From NCBI RefSeq assembly GCF_016801865.2, contig NC_068939.1, positions 123,916,187-123,980,186 on the forward strand: a DNA stretch of 64,000 nucleotides. Direction: 5' to 3'. The notes beneath the pieces are model-generated. The model saw nothing but the letters and a program-made list of their open reading frames with translations. It was not told where the DNA came from and made no database searches. The position numbers and the translations under genes were made by a program. Below, in pieces: positions 1-13,200 of the stretch. The stretch is from Culex pipiens pallens (lineage: Eukaryota > Arthropoda > Insecta > Diptera > Culicidae). The first letter of the stretch is position 1. Each line of letters starts with the position of its first letter.

Positions 1-2760
1 CTCCGGAAGCGGTTAAACTGCACTTTGCACCATAGTTAAGCCCCGTGGAAGGGAGTTTTCCTCGATTAAATGCACAATTTTCTAGTTTTTCCCCCCGACC
101 AAACACTCCTTTTTTTCTCGTGACGACAGCTCGAAGTTTGTTTTGATGGGAACAGAACAGCTGTCAAGGGGCGCGACTGTCAAACGGACAACCCCACTGG
201 CAAAAGATACGGCGCTGGCGATCAGCTGATTACAGTGAAGGGCGGGAATGTGGGACCACCAGCATGAAAAGGGCTTTGAGGCGAGTAGGCACCAAACAAA
301 AAAAAATTTTTTAACTTTCTATTTGCGCTTTCTGGGTGTTTTTGAAACAACCTTGAGTCAGGGGTATCCAAAACGACCTAAAATAGAAATAATATTTATT
401 GGACCCCTTCGAAGTTTACTCTAAAAATGAACAAGCTGGCGTTTTTTGAAAAGGTCCATTTACAAAATTTAGTTTTCAGCAAGTTTTCAGTACCTCAGAC
501 TCAAGGCGGTTTCAAAACCACCCAAAAAGCAAAAAAAAAATAGAATTTTGTTTATAAGGCTTTCTAGTCAGAAATTTAACAACATATTCAAAGTATTTTT
601 GCATGGCAGCTGGACGTTTGTTTCCATCAGATTTCCTCGGGGGCGACACTTGGGGCGACATCTATATCTCATTACAGGCAGCTCAACCGCAGCTGTCAAT
701 TACGGCACCAGAACAAAAGAGAGCTGTCATATACGGCACCAAAACAAAGCAAGAACAAGAGAACAGCTGCTCATTAAGGAACCAAAACAAAGCAACTGCG
801 AACTGTAAAAAAGTAAAAACAACTGCTGGATTAAAATTGAAAGATTCTGATTATTTCTTTTTTTTATGTAAAATTTTATCGCAATTTGCGTTCAATAGGT
901 AGTTCCCAGTCACGACGTTCTAGCAGGATTCTAGCAGAGTTCTCACAGAGCAGGATATTCTTACAACATTCTAGCAGAAATGTTCCACCGATCTAGCAGG
1001 ATTCTGGCAGAACCAGTTTTTTCCAGATTTTTCTCAATTTATGTTCTAAATAAACTAAAGTTGGATCATTTCAAACACATCTGGCCGATAACCTTATATA
1101 AAGTTGTACTTTTATCACATGAAACGTTTACTCAACTACTGTGTAATTTGACTTTTACCATAGTAATTAAAAATTTATATTATAAAAATAATAAAATATA
1201 AACACTGACGTGCCACGAGCAAACCACTTTTGACCGCAGTTGTCTTCTTCTTGTTTGGCGTTTTTGCTTCTAGCGAACAATCTGTCAACCTTTTTTTCTC
1301 TCTTCCCTCTCTTCACTAGCTCTCTTTTTTCGATTCGCGCCAATGTTTACATGCAATGTATTGTTGAAGTCATCATAAGCTGACACACGCTTTCGCCGAA
1401 ACGAACAGCGCTCTCCTAAATCGTTCTGAGCGCATACTTTTTTGAAACGACGCAGATTACAAATTGAATTATAATCGCAATATCTAAAACACGTGTGGGA
1501 GGGAGAAATAGTTCAGCGAACCTGAAGGTAGATGGAGTTGGTGTTCGCTGGAGAATTTGCGGTCAGAATTATCCCAAAAATATGTATGGGGTGGCACGTC
1601 AGTTCGTCAGTGATATAAATAAAACAAATATTTTTGTTTTTACTTTGCGCAGTTTCCGAGCAATATCAATCTCAACCCCCAAGATGGCTGCCTTTAGCAT
1701 CCCCCTGGATTTCCTACCTCTTTCTATTAATCTATATTTTGTCAGGCGACTTCTAGCTGGATTTTTTGACTGACCGCCCGATATGTTAGCCAACATATTT
1801 CACAGGACTGTGACAGCTCGAGCTTGATCATTGTTTGCATCAGGACGCTGCACAGTGGGATAAAATTGTGAAAAAGGCTATTGCGTCCACAACTCGGAGC
1901 GCGGCTGGTTGCCCAAGTTAGGCCAACATTTTTCTTATGTAAAAAAGTCCTGGAAATCGACTGGAGAGGGTTTCATCCTGGGGGACCACGGGGAACCGAA
2001 ATATGGCCGGATTTCCACAGGAACTTCATTACGACGATTTAACGCTAAACATTTTTATAATTAGTTTAACCGAGTTTTTGAATAAGTGAGATTTCTTCAG
2101 AGATAAAAATCATAAAACCGCATTAAAAGATATTTTTAAGAGAATTAATAGATTATTACATAATTTTTGTGTTAAAAAATCACTCGTCTGCTCAGATTTA
2201 GCTTGGATTTTGCTGACAAACCCGATTTTTTTGCAAGTTTGAGATTGATAAGGTTATTAGATTTTTATGAAAAAATATCATATTTCCTTAAACAAATATT
2301 TACCAGTTGCATGCATACATGAATATGAATTGTTTATTTTAGTTTCCTTGTATGAAATGAGCATGGAATAAAAAATATTTTAGAAGTCTTATAAATCTTA
2401 TCTTTTTTAAAACATTTTACAAATACTTTGACTTTTGTTCAACTAGTTTGGAATGGAAGTTTCTGTTTGATTTTTTTTATTAAATACTATTTAATTTTTG
2501 TTTAACCCAAAACAAAAGTTTGTGACGATGTTTTCAACACTCAGAGTTAAAACACGCCAACATTACTTCTACTTTTAAATGCATTTTCAACAGAAAAACA
2601 TTTTATATATTTTTTTCTTTATTTTATACTCATGAGAATATGACTATTGAAGCTTGCAACAGTAATTTGTAGTACATTTTTGATTTTATGTCATGTTTTG
2701 TATCCTCGTTCCTGATTCATATTTGATTAAGGAAATATCTTTTTAAATCATAAAATCCAA
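1..2760. other. Upstream intergenic DNA without a recognised gene
   Basis: No ORF here has a recognisable domain, and the longest frames (under 100 codons) look random. Positions 120-800 are mixed-composition DNA with repeated short phrases such as AGCTGTCA and GCACCAAAACAAA. Positions 1200-1860 are moderately G+C-rich, and 2040-2760 are very A+T-rich. It may be the distal upstream region of the gene starting at 4019 or part of a neighbour's intron; the sequence does not decide. Confidence 0.5.
918..1014. repeat. Short degenerate direct repeats (TTCTAGCAG type)
   Basis: About five copies of a 9-12 base phrase close to TTCTAGCAGGA occur within 100 bases, at 918, 930, 970, 990 and 1001, with substitutions such as TTCTGGCAG. 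This is seen directly. It looks like a decayed minisatellite; no function is implied. Confidence 0.6.
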
Positions 2761-2763
2761 TAA

Positions 2764-2887
2764 GGGACCATCCATAAACCACGTGGACACTTTAGGGGGG
2801 GGGGGGTTTTTGTATGGACAATTGTCCACGAGGGGGGGAGGGTAACAGATTACCAAAAAAGTGTCCACGTGGTTTATGGATGGTCCC
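2764..2887. mobile_element. MITE, PIF/Harbinger-like, 27-bp perfect terminal inverted repeats
   Basis: A 124-bp element has perfect 27-bp terminal inverted repeats beginning GGGACCATCCATAAACCACG. It is flanked on both sides by TAA, the 3-bp target duplication typical of PIF/Harbinger elements. The centre contains G-rich runs. Diverged partial copies of the same end lie at 18688-18753 and 46672-46694. It has no coding capacity, so it would be non-autonomous. The superfamily is inferred from the TSD length only. Confidence 0.75.
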
Positions 2888-3003
2888 TAATCTCAAATCT
2901 GCAAAAAATCGGTTATATCAGCAAAATCAGAGCAGACATGTGATCCTTGTACACAACATATTCAAAATTTAGGTAAAAACATTATTTTCATTTTCATTAT
3001 TAT

Positions 3004-3578
3004 TGTTCTTGTTCTTGTTCTTGTTCTTGTTCTTGTTCTTGTTCTTGTTCTTGTTCTTGTTCTTGTTCTTGTTCTTGTTCTTGTTCTTGTTCTTGTACTT
3101 GTTCTTGTTCTTGTTCTTGTTCTTGTTCTTGTTCTTGTTCTTGTTCTTGTTCTTGTTCTTGTTCTTGTTCTTGTTCTTGTTCTTGTTCTTGTTCTTGTTC
3201 TTGTTCTTGTTCTTGTTCTTGTTCTTGTTCTTGTTCTTGTTCTTGTTCTTGTTCTTGTTCTTGTTCTTGTTCTTGTTCTTGTTCTTGTTCTTGTTCTTGT
3301 TCTTGTTCTTGTTCTTGTTCTTGTTCTTGTTCTTGTTCTTGTTCTTGTTCTTGTTCTTGTTCTTGTTCTTGTTCTTGTTCTTGTTCTTGTTCTTGTTCTT
3401 GTTCTTGTTCTTGTTCTTGTTCTTGTTCTTGTTCTTGTTCTTGTTCTTGTTCTTGTTCTTGTTCTTGTTCTTGTTCTTGTTCTTGTTCTTGTTCTTGTTC
3501 TTGTTCTTGTTCTTGTTCTTGTTCTTGTTCTTGTTCTTGTTCTTGTTCTTGTTCTTGTTCTTGTTCTTGTTCTTGTTC
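3004..3578. repeat. (TTCTTG)n hexanucleotide satellite, about 96 copies
   Basis: An almost pure hexamer array of about 575 bp. The only visible interior variant is a TTGTAC unit near 3095, and the 3' edge decays into CCTCTTCC. Because the unit is six bases, both strands give long open frames (Leu-Phe on +, Arg-Thr on -). These are repeat artefacts and should not be annotated as proteins. It lies about 440 bp upstream of the TMEM26-like start codon. Confidence 0.97.
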
Positions 3579-3937
3579 CTCTTCCTTTATTTTTTTTTGG
3601 TTTGGCTTTGGGTTTGATCAAACTGAAGTCATTGGTTAATCGATAAGAATCCAATGCTTTGTTAATATCCAAACATGAATTGATTCGAAAAGTGTGTCAA
3701 CCTTTTAAACGGCTAATGACTGTTCACAATATATCCCACCAAATTTCACGCTTATTCATAACAGTCTACCAACATAAGCGGGTACTTACACAGATTCTGC
3801 ATTGATATCTAGTCTGGATGGGTCTGGTAGGACCGGAACAAAAATCTGCCCGTCACGATTACTACCAATCAAACACCCGTTCTTTTGTTGCACAATGACT
3901 GTTCGATATGGTTCGTTTTTGCGATTTGAATTCGCGG

Positions 3938-3946
3938 TGTTCAGTC
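3938..3946 (+). promoter_or_regulatory. Candidate initiator of the TMEM26-like gene
   Basis: The sequence TTCAGTCC at 3940-3947 contains TCAGTC, a match to the arthropod initiator TCAKTY. Its A at 3943 would give a 76-base 5' UTR before the ATG at 4019. No TATA box is obvious at -30 and no good DPE at +28. The call rests on one short motif in a sensible place. Confidence 0.4.
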
Positions 3947-4018
3947 CAATAAATCCTTGCCAGGGATTTTTAGTGTCCCTTTGACCGTTGACGGATTTAG
4001 TTGGTTTTAAAGTGCAAA

Positions 4019-4212
4019 ATGACCAAACTGTTGGCCACCATAAAAGCTATCATTACTAGGATACTGTTTAGTGCACATGGCTTCATAGCGATCTGGCAGG
4101 TCACCCAGAACACCCGTGATCCGTTGTACTGGTGTCTTTGCGTGCCGATAGGGGTGTTGTTCTTCGAGGCAATCTTCACGTTGGCCATCAAAAAGAACCA
4201 GGAATGGCGCTG
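4019..4212 (+). CDS. TMEM26: TMEM26-like coding exon 1 (residues 1-64 and two bases of 65)
   Basis: Starts at ATG 4019 and ends at a GTTAGT donor (4213). It encodes the first two hydrophobic segments: LLATIKAIITRILF... and LYWCLCVPIGVLFFEAIFTL. The 58-bp intron 1 (4213-4270) splits codon 65; joining TG to the next exon's G restores Trp (EWRW-FCPSVF). That matches the TMEM26 family pattern of an aromatic plus F-S/C-P at this point and supports the short intron. Confidence 0.92.
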
Positions 4213-7200
4213 GTTAGTGCGAGTTACGTAATAACCAAATCGGTTTGCTGAAAGAATTTGGAATTTTCAGGTTTTGTCCCTCGGTGTTCATCTACCTGTC
4301 TACGATAGTTCCGGCGATCTGGCTGCTGGAGTTGGACAAGCTGGAGAAGCGGTCCCTCTTCCAGGACCAGATGCTGAACGAAACCATAAACTTTGCGGCC
4401 ACGGTTGGCAAGGACTTGAAGGACCTGAACAAGATGCTCGGAGTGAAGATTCAACTGCCGGAGATTCAGCTGAACGCGGACACGTGGGTAACGCTGATTG
4501 AGCAGTTCCTCATGCTGGTGCTCATAATAGGTCGCTGGATGCTACCCAAGGGTGACCTCACCCGAGACCAGCTAAGTCAACTCCTGTTGGTTTACATTGG
4601 AACTGCGGCGGACATTATCGAGTTTTTCGACTCCTTTAAAGATAGCAAAATCGCCAACGAACCCGTGCTGGTCCTGCTAACGCTCAGCATTTGGTCCTGG
4701 AGTTTGCTCCAGTTTACCATTGTCCTGTCGGCGACACGTGCCCGGAAGCCACGTGGTGGAGGTGTGGGTGGTGGCGATGACGTTACGACGCACTGCTGCA
4801 ACATTAGCTGCTGTAACATCGACGTGTGGGGCATTGCGTTGAACATTTTGCTCCAGGATGCCCCGTTCTTGGCGTTCCGGCTGCTGATCATCGTGCACTA
4901 TAAGATTATCACCTACATGAACATCTTTTTTACGTGTGAGTATTTTTTCTATTTTTCTAGAGTCAAAAAAGATCTATCTTTCTTTTAAAACGAAAGCTGG
5001 GTTTCAATATCTTCTTCTAAAAATCAAAGTTGTATAAAATTTCACATGATAAATTATGAAGAGGCTTGAATAGGAGTTTTTACTTGTTTATTATAAAAGT
5101 TTTGAGATCGACACTTTTATAGAACCTAAACCATTCATTAAAATAAATCCAGTTGAATCAATTTCCGCCAACTGTTAATTATCGCCCGAACGTGGCCAAT
5201 CGCGTACCTCCCACGCATCTCGGTCCGTTTGTTCTTCATCCCACGCAAGGTGGATCATGTTTAATAAGGAAGTCAATCTATTTGCATCCATCGTGTATCG
5301 CCGTGGTGCCCTTTTTCCGTTTGCTTTTGCTTCCGTCCGGGACCACGTCCACGCACTAAAATCAATTTCATGTTTTTTTTCGCTCTCTTCTCTTGGTCGG
5401 ATTCAGGCAAAAACACGCTGGTGATTCTACTTCAGCTGTACCGGCTGTACGTGGTCCATTCGGAAAACCGGAAGACGGCCGCCAGCAAGCGTGGGACGGC
5501 CCGAAAGGAAGCCCCACCGTCGTCGGGTGGACGTTCCGGGAAAGCTCGCCCACGGAAAGCCACCGCCGGACGCAGGTAAGTGAAGTTGGGTTGGGCCATT
5601 AATACTTTTAGAAGAAAAAGGTCTTTAAAATTTACTTTACTATAATTTTGAATATTTGAACCATCCTAATAACCATTCCACTATTGAGTGCAGCATGGTC
5701 TAATTAAATGTCATTTCGGGATTAATTATTGATAAGATATTATGTGTGCGCAGCTATTGACCAGGTCAGCTCACTGACTTGTTTGTACTGCCCCTGATGT
5801 CAAATTGATGATGAGTGCTTAGTGTAAATACTATTATGAACAAACCTGACTAGCATGGGTGATGAAGCCACGGATGTTGGGTTGGTTGAGTCAGACCGGG
5901 GAAGAGTGAAATGGATTTCGATAATGAATCCTCGGAGGATAGGTTTGGTAGGTTGATTGGTTAAACTATGAATGATTTCTTTTTTATTTAATGAGCAATT
6001 CCAGTTCAAATCAGGGTTTTTTCTGATACTTCTCCGATTTCAATGAAACATTTTAGACATGTTATCCTAGGCCTATATAAGCCATTTTTGTGTATATGGA
6101 GCAAATTGGGTCCTAAAATGAAGCTTAGATTGATGATATTATTGTTTACAGCGATAAAGTTTATTTTTCTGAGTACAATGACCCTTTGTACGACCACAAA
6201 CAGTTTAAAATGGATTTTTAAATGAATTTTGAAAAATTAACCTCGCGGTCCTTCTTGACAGAAAAGCTCCTACTTGACAGCTCGTTCCAAGGGGACCATA
6301 GTTGATCCATCGAAAAAATGTTGTCTTGTCAAAAAAAAATTTTGCATTAAAATTGAAAAAAGTGATTAGAAATGGTTTTTAATCGTGTTTTTTACAGTTG
6401 TACATAAAAATTGACATAGGGCTTTAGTACCCAATTGTACTCAGAAATGACATTTGAGAAGGGCGTGAGTTATTTAAATATTTTTGTATTTCGTAATTTG
6501 AAAAATACTGTATCTCGAAGCCGTTGAATCGTATCAACAAGTGGTCAAAGACAAACTTGTAGGAAATTGAACCGGCTTTCAGAAAAAATTACACGGAAAG
6601 AAAAATGCACGCCACTTCTATGAGATTTTCTAATTTTTATGTTTAAAAGTTAAATTCAAAGGTGATGTCACGTTTTTTTTTTTCGTTCAAAATTTTTGAG
6701 GAAACAGCCTAAAATAATAACAAAAAGACTCACAAAAAATGCAGGATCGTATGTCTCTCTAGACTCTAAAGTTGTTTTTGAAAAGGACCAATAAACTATT
6801 GTCTTTCAAAAACAAACAAAATTTTCAAAAACCGACAGTGGAAATCGATTCCCCAGACAATTTTACATAAAAGTCTTTATAATGACCACTGTCCTGTGTC
6901 CAATCCTTGTGAAGATACAGCGGTTTTAAAAATAAAAATATTGAAAAAATAGGTTTTTTAGTGGTTTTTGGCAATTTTTATATGACAGACTTGATTTTTC
7001 AGTTTCGTGAATATTTTTACCGGAAAGCACGTCCAATTTCCCATAAGTTTGTCTTTGATAGCTTTTTGATTTTACTCGTTTAAATATTTACGTAAGCTTA
7101 TTTACTATCCAGGTTTCTACCACATTGAAAAAATATTTTATTTTCAATTATGAGCAATGTAATTACGCATATATCTGTAAGCCCGTGCATCCAACTGAAA

Positions 7201-10200
7201 CGCTGTCAAATGCAAACTTATGGTAAAAATATTTTCGAGACTGAAAAATCTAGTCTGTCTTATAGAAATTGCCAAAAACCATCAAAAAACCTATTTTTTC
7301 AACATTTTTATTTTTAAAACCGCTGTATCTTCACAAGGATTGCACAGAGGACAATGGTCATTATGAAGACTTTTATGCTAAATTGATGTTAACGCACATC
7401 GTAGCGGATGTGATCCTGTGTGTCGGGGGTCAAAATTTGTGATCCGGTAAGTTAAACGCGATTTACTTAGGAAAGACTTTATTGTTCTAAAGCTCAATTC
7501 GACGGGTGAAAAGAGTGATTTATTCGAATCTACTTATCTTGCCCATGAGGAGGGGTGACTGTCCCGGTTGACCATCTGGTCAGATCCTGCATTTTTCGTG
7601 AGACTTTTTGTAACATCTTAGGCTATATCCTAAAAATTTTGAACGATAAAAAATCGTGACATCACCTTTAAATTTAACTTTTAAACTTAAGAATTGAAAA
7701 ACCTCATAGAAGTGGAGTGTATTTTCCTCTCCGTGTATTTTTTTCAGAAAGCCCGTCCAATTTCCTACAAGTTTGTCTTTAACCACTTGTTGATACGATG
7801 CAACGCAACGGATTTGAGTTACAGTATTTTTTTAATTATAAAATACAAAAATATTTAAACAAAACAGATAAAACAGTATAAAATAAGGTTTTTTTTATAT
7901 AGCTATCCAAAAACAAACAAAAAAATATTTCAACGTTGTTAACGAGGTTGTTAACGATGAAATTATCGAGGCTCGATAATGATAACGATAATTTATCGTT
8001 ATCATTATTACGATAATTCCATCGGCGATAATCTTATCGCCGATAATGGACGATAACTCATTTTTAAAATATTTCTAAAATCGACTAATTCAACCATATC
8101 ATGTTAAATTTTCAATGATGAAAATTGTTCACAAAATGCCGTATTTTTTCGGAAGCACTCAAATTTTCATAATTTGCAATATGGGTATCAAACGAAGCTA
8201 AATTTTGCATTCTTTTTTACCTTATTAGATTTTTTTTATAAATATTTTTTGAAAATACTAAAATTTTCACAAATTACCGTATTTTTTTTCGAAAATACTC
8301 AAATTTTCAAAATATGCGATATGGGTATCAACGAAGCGAAATTTGGTTTGCTTTTTCACAATAATGTAGTTTTTTGGGGAAATATAAAAAAAAAATCACA
8401 AATTACCGTATTTTTTCGAAAATATGCAATATGGGTATCAAACGATGCTAAATTTGCATATTGCATATAAAAAATAAAAAAGTAAAAAAATTGAAATAAC
8501 AGTCCACGGTTTCATCATTTGAATGAAAAAAAGAGTGTTTTGAAATGCATTGTACACCTGTCCAGTTGTTTTGCAATCATAAGTTTCCAGAAATTCTAAA
8601 TATTGATGAAAATTTTATTTTGGTGAGAAAAAATCTTTTTGCGGTGCTGAACATTGTAACTTAACAAAAGTTCAAAATATTTTTAAACGAGCCCAAACAA
8701 TCTTAATTTGATTATCAATGCAGAAAAAGGCATTTTCGATTGTTTTGAGATGACTAGACTTCAATTTCCATTGAAATTTTCCAGTTTTATAAAAAAAAAA
8801 CGTTACTTAATCCACCATAAGGTGGTTGGTGCCTTCCTCACATTCATGTTGTCTGTTTGGTTGTATTTACAAATTACTGAAGAGTTTTTTTTTATTTAAT
8901 TTTTTTTGCATTTTATTTTTTTATACTTATTGTTTTTATTAGAACAGCAATTTCCCATTCTTTTTTTACCAACTCTCCAAAATAAAGGAGAAAAGGAGGG
9001 GGGGCTGTAATTGAATTTAAAAGTGCTGATATGCCAACATTAGGTGCACGATTGAATTGCATGCTGTCCCCCTAGTCTTAGTAAACAATGTCTAATGAGT
9101 CGATATTTCAGTTAAAAGTTCGTGTAAATCTTTGTCGAGACAAAATGATATATTCAGCAACATAATTAATACAGACTTTTTTCCAGAAGAGACGCAGACC
9201 CTGCTTAAGCAATGTGGCAACCGGGCGATACGCATGCTGCGCGACTCTCACGCTTAGGCAAAAAGACCCGGCCTTTGAGATTATGCAAAAATCACCCTTT
9301 TTTGTAGCCGCAAAAAAAAACTTTTTATTAACTTTGAAAAATATTTGCAGCGGCCTTATATGAAAAAAAAACTAATTTCTGGATTTAGAAATTACGAAAA
9401 AGAGCAAAATAATAAAACATGATTGTATTACAGTCGACTCTCTGCTTGTCAATATCCAAGGGACCGTCGAGGAAGAGAATCATCAGTTTACAGAACGATG
9501 CAAAATGAAGACTCGATTGAAAATATTTTTTTCCTGATTCCCAGCTATGGGTGAGAACGATGGCAACGTCACTAAACAAAAACAAACAAATGTCAAACAC
9601 CCTTCAAAGCTTGGTTTCTCAAAAAAAATGTATATGCAAGCCATGAGAAAGTGAAATTATTGACAACCAGAAGAGATTTTTAGAGCAAAATGAATTCAAG
9701 GGACCGTCGAGGAAGAGATTCTTCAAGCAAGAGAAAATATCGAGGAATGAAGAGAATCGTAGTATGCAGTTTGAAGGGACTTAAAATTTCATCGGTAGAA
9801 GGAGCAATATTGAAATCGGGAAGATCGACAGCCAGAGAGTCGACTGTATATAGCATTAATTTATGCCCGATGTTATTGCGTACAAAAAAATCAAAAAAAC
9901 TAAATTCTGCATAAAAAATTTAAAACAGTTTTTATTCCTCTGCATTTATTTTTACACAACAGAAAAAAAGTGTGAAGGTTTATTTCAATGTACATATTTC
10001 TTTGTAATTTTATCTGTATTATTCGGGCCAGACCAAACAGATTGCAAGTACTTTTTCAATTAAACTGTGTAGATATTTAATCTTGGGCATATATAAGCCG
10101 AACACATTTGAAAAGGGTGTAAGTTATTCAACAAAGTGTGTTTCGTAATTTACATATAAATTATACATGGATTTAAGTGCACAGTAGGGTGCCCAGATTA

Positions 10201-13200
10201 TAGTACTTTTTCTCAAAACCTCGCTCCACAGGCTAAATATTGTTCCTTTAGCTATTTTAGGACTCTGGGCCAAATATAAGCAAAATCGGTCAACATTTAC
10301 CCATTGATACTCAAAGGTGAAGTTTGTAAGGGAAAAATCGAAAAAATGTATTGAAAACTCAAATTTCTTACGGTTTGGTCTACACGGTGCGCTTCTTTCG
10401 TCGAAAAATTCCCAAAAGTGAGATTCTCGTTGGAAATTTAATGCTCGTCAACTTTGTAGAACATACCAAAGCTGTAAAACTCGACCCTTTTTTTTAAGTC
10501 ACTTTTGCATTGTTTTCCTTGTTTTTTACTCTGTTTTAAAACACAACCAAACATCAGTTCTATCAATGTTTTTAATTATGTGCTCCTGAAACCTTGAAAG
10601 CTCCTTCAGTAATAATTAAAGAGCACCATTTTCATTTCCCAGAATCTTGTTGCTTTTCATATTTTACGCGCAAAGAAACCCAACAAAAAGCAGCAGCAGC
10701 CTCTTCAGTGCACTCGTACAGTCATTATAATAACGATTCACCTTACTGTTTTATATGGTCACATTTTGTTCTTGTTTTTCTCCCGGCCTAGGAAAGTGGC
10801 GGATGTGACCGTTGACGAGATTCACGAGATGCGGAAGCCGAGACATCGTAAAACCACCAGGTAAGGGATCCACTCCCGCAGGGGCAATTGACCTCATTTT
10901 TGGGGGGAGTAGGGGAGTGGTTTCTTAAAGTTGGTGGAAACATTCTTAGAAAAGCGTTAAATTAAGAAAAGGGGATTTGTTCAAAATTATTATTATAGAT
11001 TTTAAGCCAAAATGTTGAAAAATGTTTTTATAAGATTATAAACAATTTCGCAATGAAAAGAAACCCCAGTTGTTCAAAGTAACTTAGTTTCACATTACCA
11101 GCCGTGCAATTAATTCGTAATGGCCTTTTCCCGTACCATTTTCCTTGTCTTTTACGACCTTCCCCTCTCCCCGCGAGCAGTGCCACCTCCTCGAAGGCCC
11201 GCAAAGACACCGGATATTCGACGGCCAGCAGCCAAACGACGGTCGAGCAAAAGCGACGAACTCGGCAACGGGGAGGACATTCCGAGGAGGAAGAAATCCT
11301 GGCACCTGCCGAGAGAAGAGCTGCAAGGAAAAAGCCCACCATTGCAAGGGATACGGAAGTCGAGGTGGACGTGGACAGCCATCGAAGGCACAAGCGGACC
11401 CGTAATAAGGAGGCTGCCGGGAGATCCGGCGAAAGGTGAGACAGGGAGTTGGATTACGGAGAGATGAATTAATTAGCTGGTGGCACCGAAGGGAAGAATG
11501 GGGAAAAATTCTAGACCTTAATGGAGTATTGCAAGATTTATATGAAATTAATGACTACTTAGTTTTACAGGCAGAATTTTCAAAACCTGCTAAAAAATCA
11601 AATTGAATTTAAATAGATTTTTTTTTATTTGTTTGCGTTACCAATTGATAACATCCTAGATATCAGATAAGTTTTAGTTAAAAAAAGTGCGATACGTTTG
11701 TTGAAATCTTTTATAGTTCAATCTAAATTTTTATAAATAACAAGTTTTACCCGACAAACTTCGTTCTGCCTTTTTTTTTCGTTTGTTGACGTTTTTAACT
11801 TTTTGGCTTCTTCAGCCTCCTGTGATCGAAATTTGATTTTACGTAACTTTTCCCACACAATCTGCAGATTTTCCGGAATCGGTTCCAGAGTGGCCAAGGT
11901 TGTAACCAGCGCCGTACCTAGGGGTTGGCGCAGTTGGTCGATGATTGTACATAATTTTTATGTCAGCTATAACATCTTCATTAGATATTTGAAACAGAAA
12001 GGGCGCTGAATTATAATATAAAAACAATATTTAGGGGCGCCAAAGTCAATTGTATGAATATTTCTACTGAAGTGTTTTTGAAAATTCATACTTAATGCTA
12101 AATTATTTTTTTCATCGAAGCGCTCGAGCGACAGAAAGTTAAAGGAGTTTTAAAAGAAATTCTCAAAATAAATACACGTTAAAGATTGGACCGTTGTATA
12201 ATGAAGTTTAAGTCATACCTTCCAGACTATAAAAATGTCGCTCTATATGTTATTATCACGTTAATTTGGCTGTGAATCACAATATTCTATGAAATGGGAA
12301 TTATTTTAACATTAAAACATATACCTTTCTTTTGGAATTTGTACATTCTCGAGTTAAAAAAAATGCCCTTTGTAATAATTTCAGCACGATTTCCCCTTTT
12401 CTAATCAACATCGTGCATTGAAATTTGCATACTCTTTTTCAAAATACAAGGGTTTTGAAATTGGAAAACTGCTGTAAATTTTCACCAATAAGACCAACAT
12501 TATTTGTTCAAGAAAAAAATGTTTTTCAGAGCACATCACTTTTTATGTTTTAGCTTAACCAGTGTTGTTTAGTTTTTGAATAGTCTAAAAAGCTTTGATA
12601 ATGAAAAACAATCTTTTTTTATATTAAAACCAAAAAAAATATTTTATCAAGGTTTGAAATTATTTGTATAGTTTTGCGCACATTTTTTTTTTCTAGAATA
12701 TAATATTTTATTTTACGAATTAAAAATAAACAAATAAATACATATGAAAATAAAAATCAATGCGAAACATAATTTAAAAACTAACTCAATCCACCTATGT
12801 GGTTGATTTCTTCCACACTTTTATCAAAAATGGGTAATATGAGTGGTACATACTTCAGCTATTTTTTAAATCTAGAAAAATAAGTACACAGAAATAACTT
12901 AAGTGGTAATAACTCGAGACAGGGTTGCCAGATCTACAATGTTAAGTACTCGTTTGAAAGGTCTTTCAATTTCCTAACTAACGATGGTTTCGAACATCGT
13001 TTATATACATTTCAGTGAGATCCGGCTTCAAAAAGTTACATAAATATCTCTTAAGTGGTCATAACTCGAGAAAGGGTTGCCATATCTACAATGTTGTGGA
13101 CTCATTTGAAAGGTCTTTCAATTTCCTAACTAACGATGGGTCGGATGATGGTTCCGAACATCGTTTACATACATTTAAGTGAGATCCGGCTTCAAAAAAT

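Noticed and set aside
3004..3578. Telomere-like hexamer array
   Set aside because: TTCTTG is not the arthropod telomere repeat (TTAGG), and Diptera lack such telomeres; it is interstitial slippage.
2962..3672. 236- and 204-codon open frames on both strands (Arg-Thr and Leu-Phe repeats)
   Set aside because: Produced entirely by the (TTCTTG)n hexamer array, whose unit length keeps frames open on both strands.
4936..4988. Extension of the exon 2 frame (CEYFFYFSRVKK...)
   Set aside because: Lies after a strong GTGAGT donor and does not match TMEM26, whereas splicing to 5407 restores the conserved last membrane segment.
11120..11467. 115- and 86-codon frames overlapping exon 5
   Set aside because: Alternative frames of exon 5; only the frame joined by phase-2 introns continues into exons 4 and 6.
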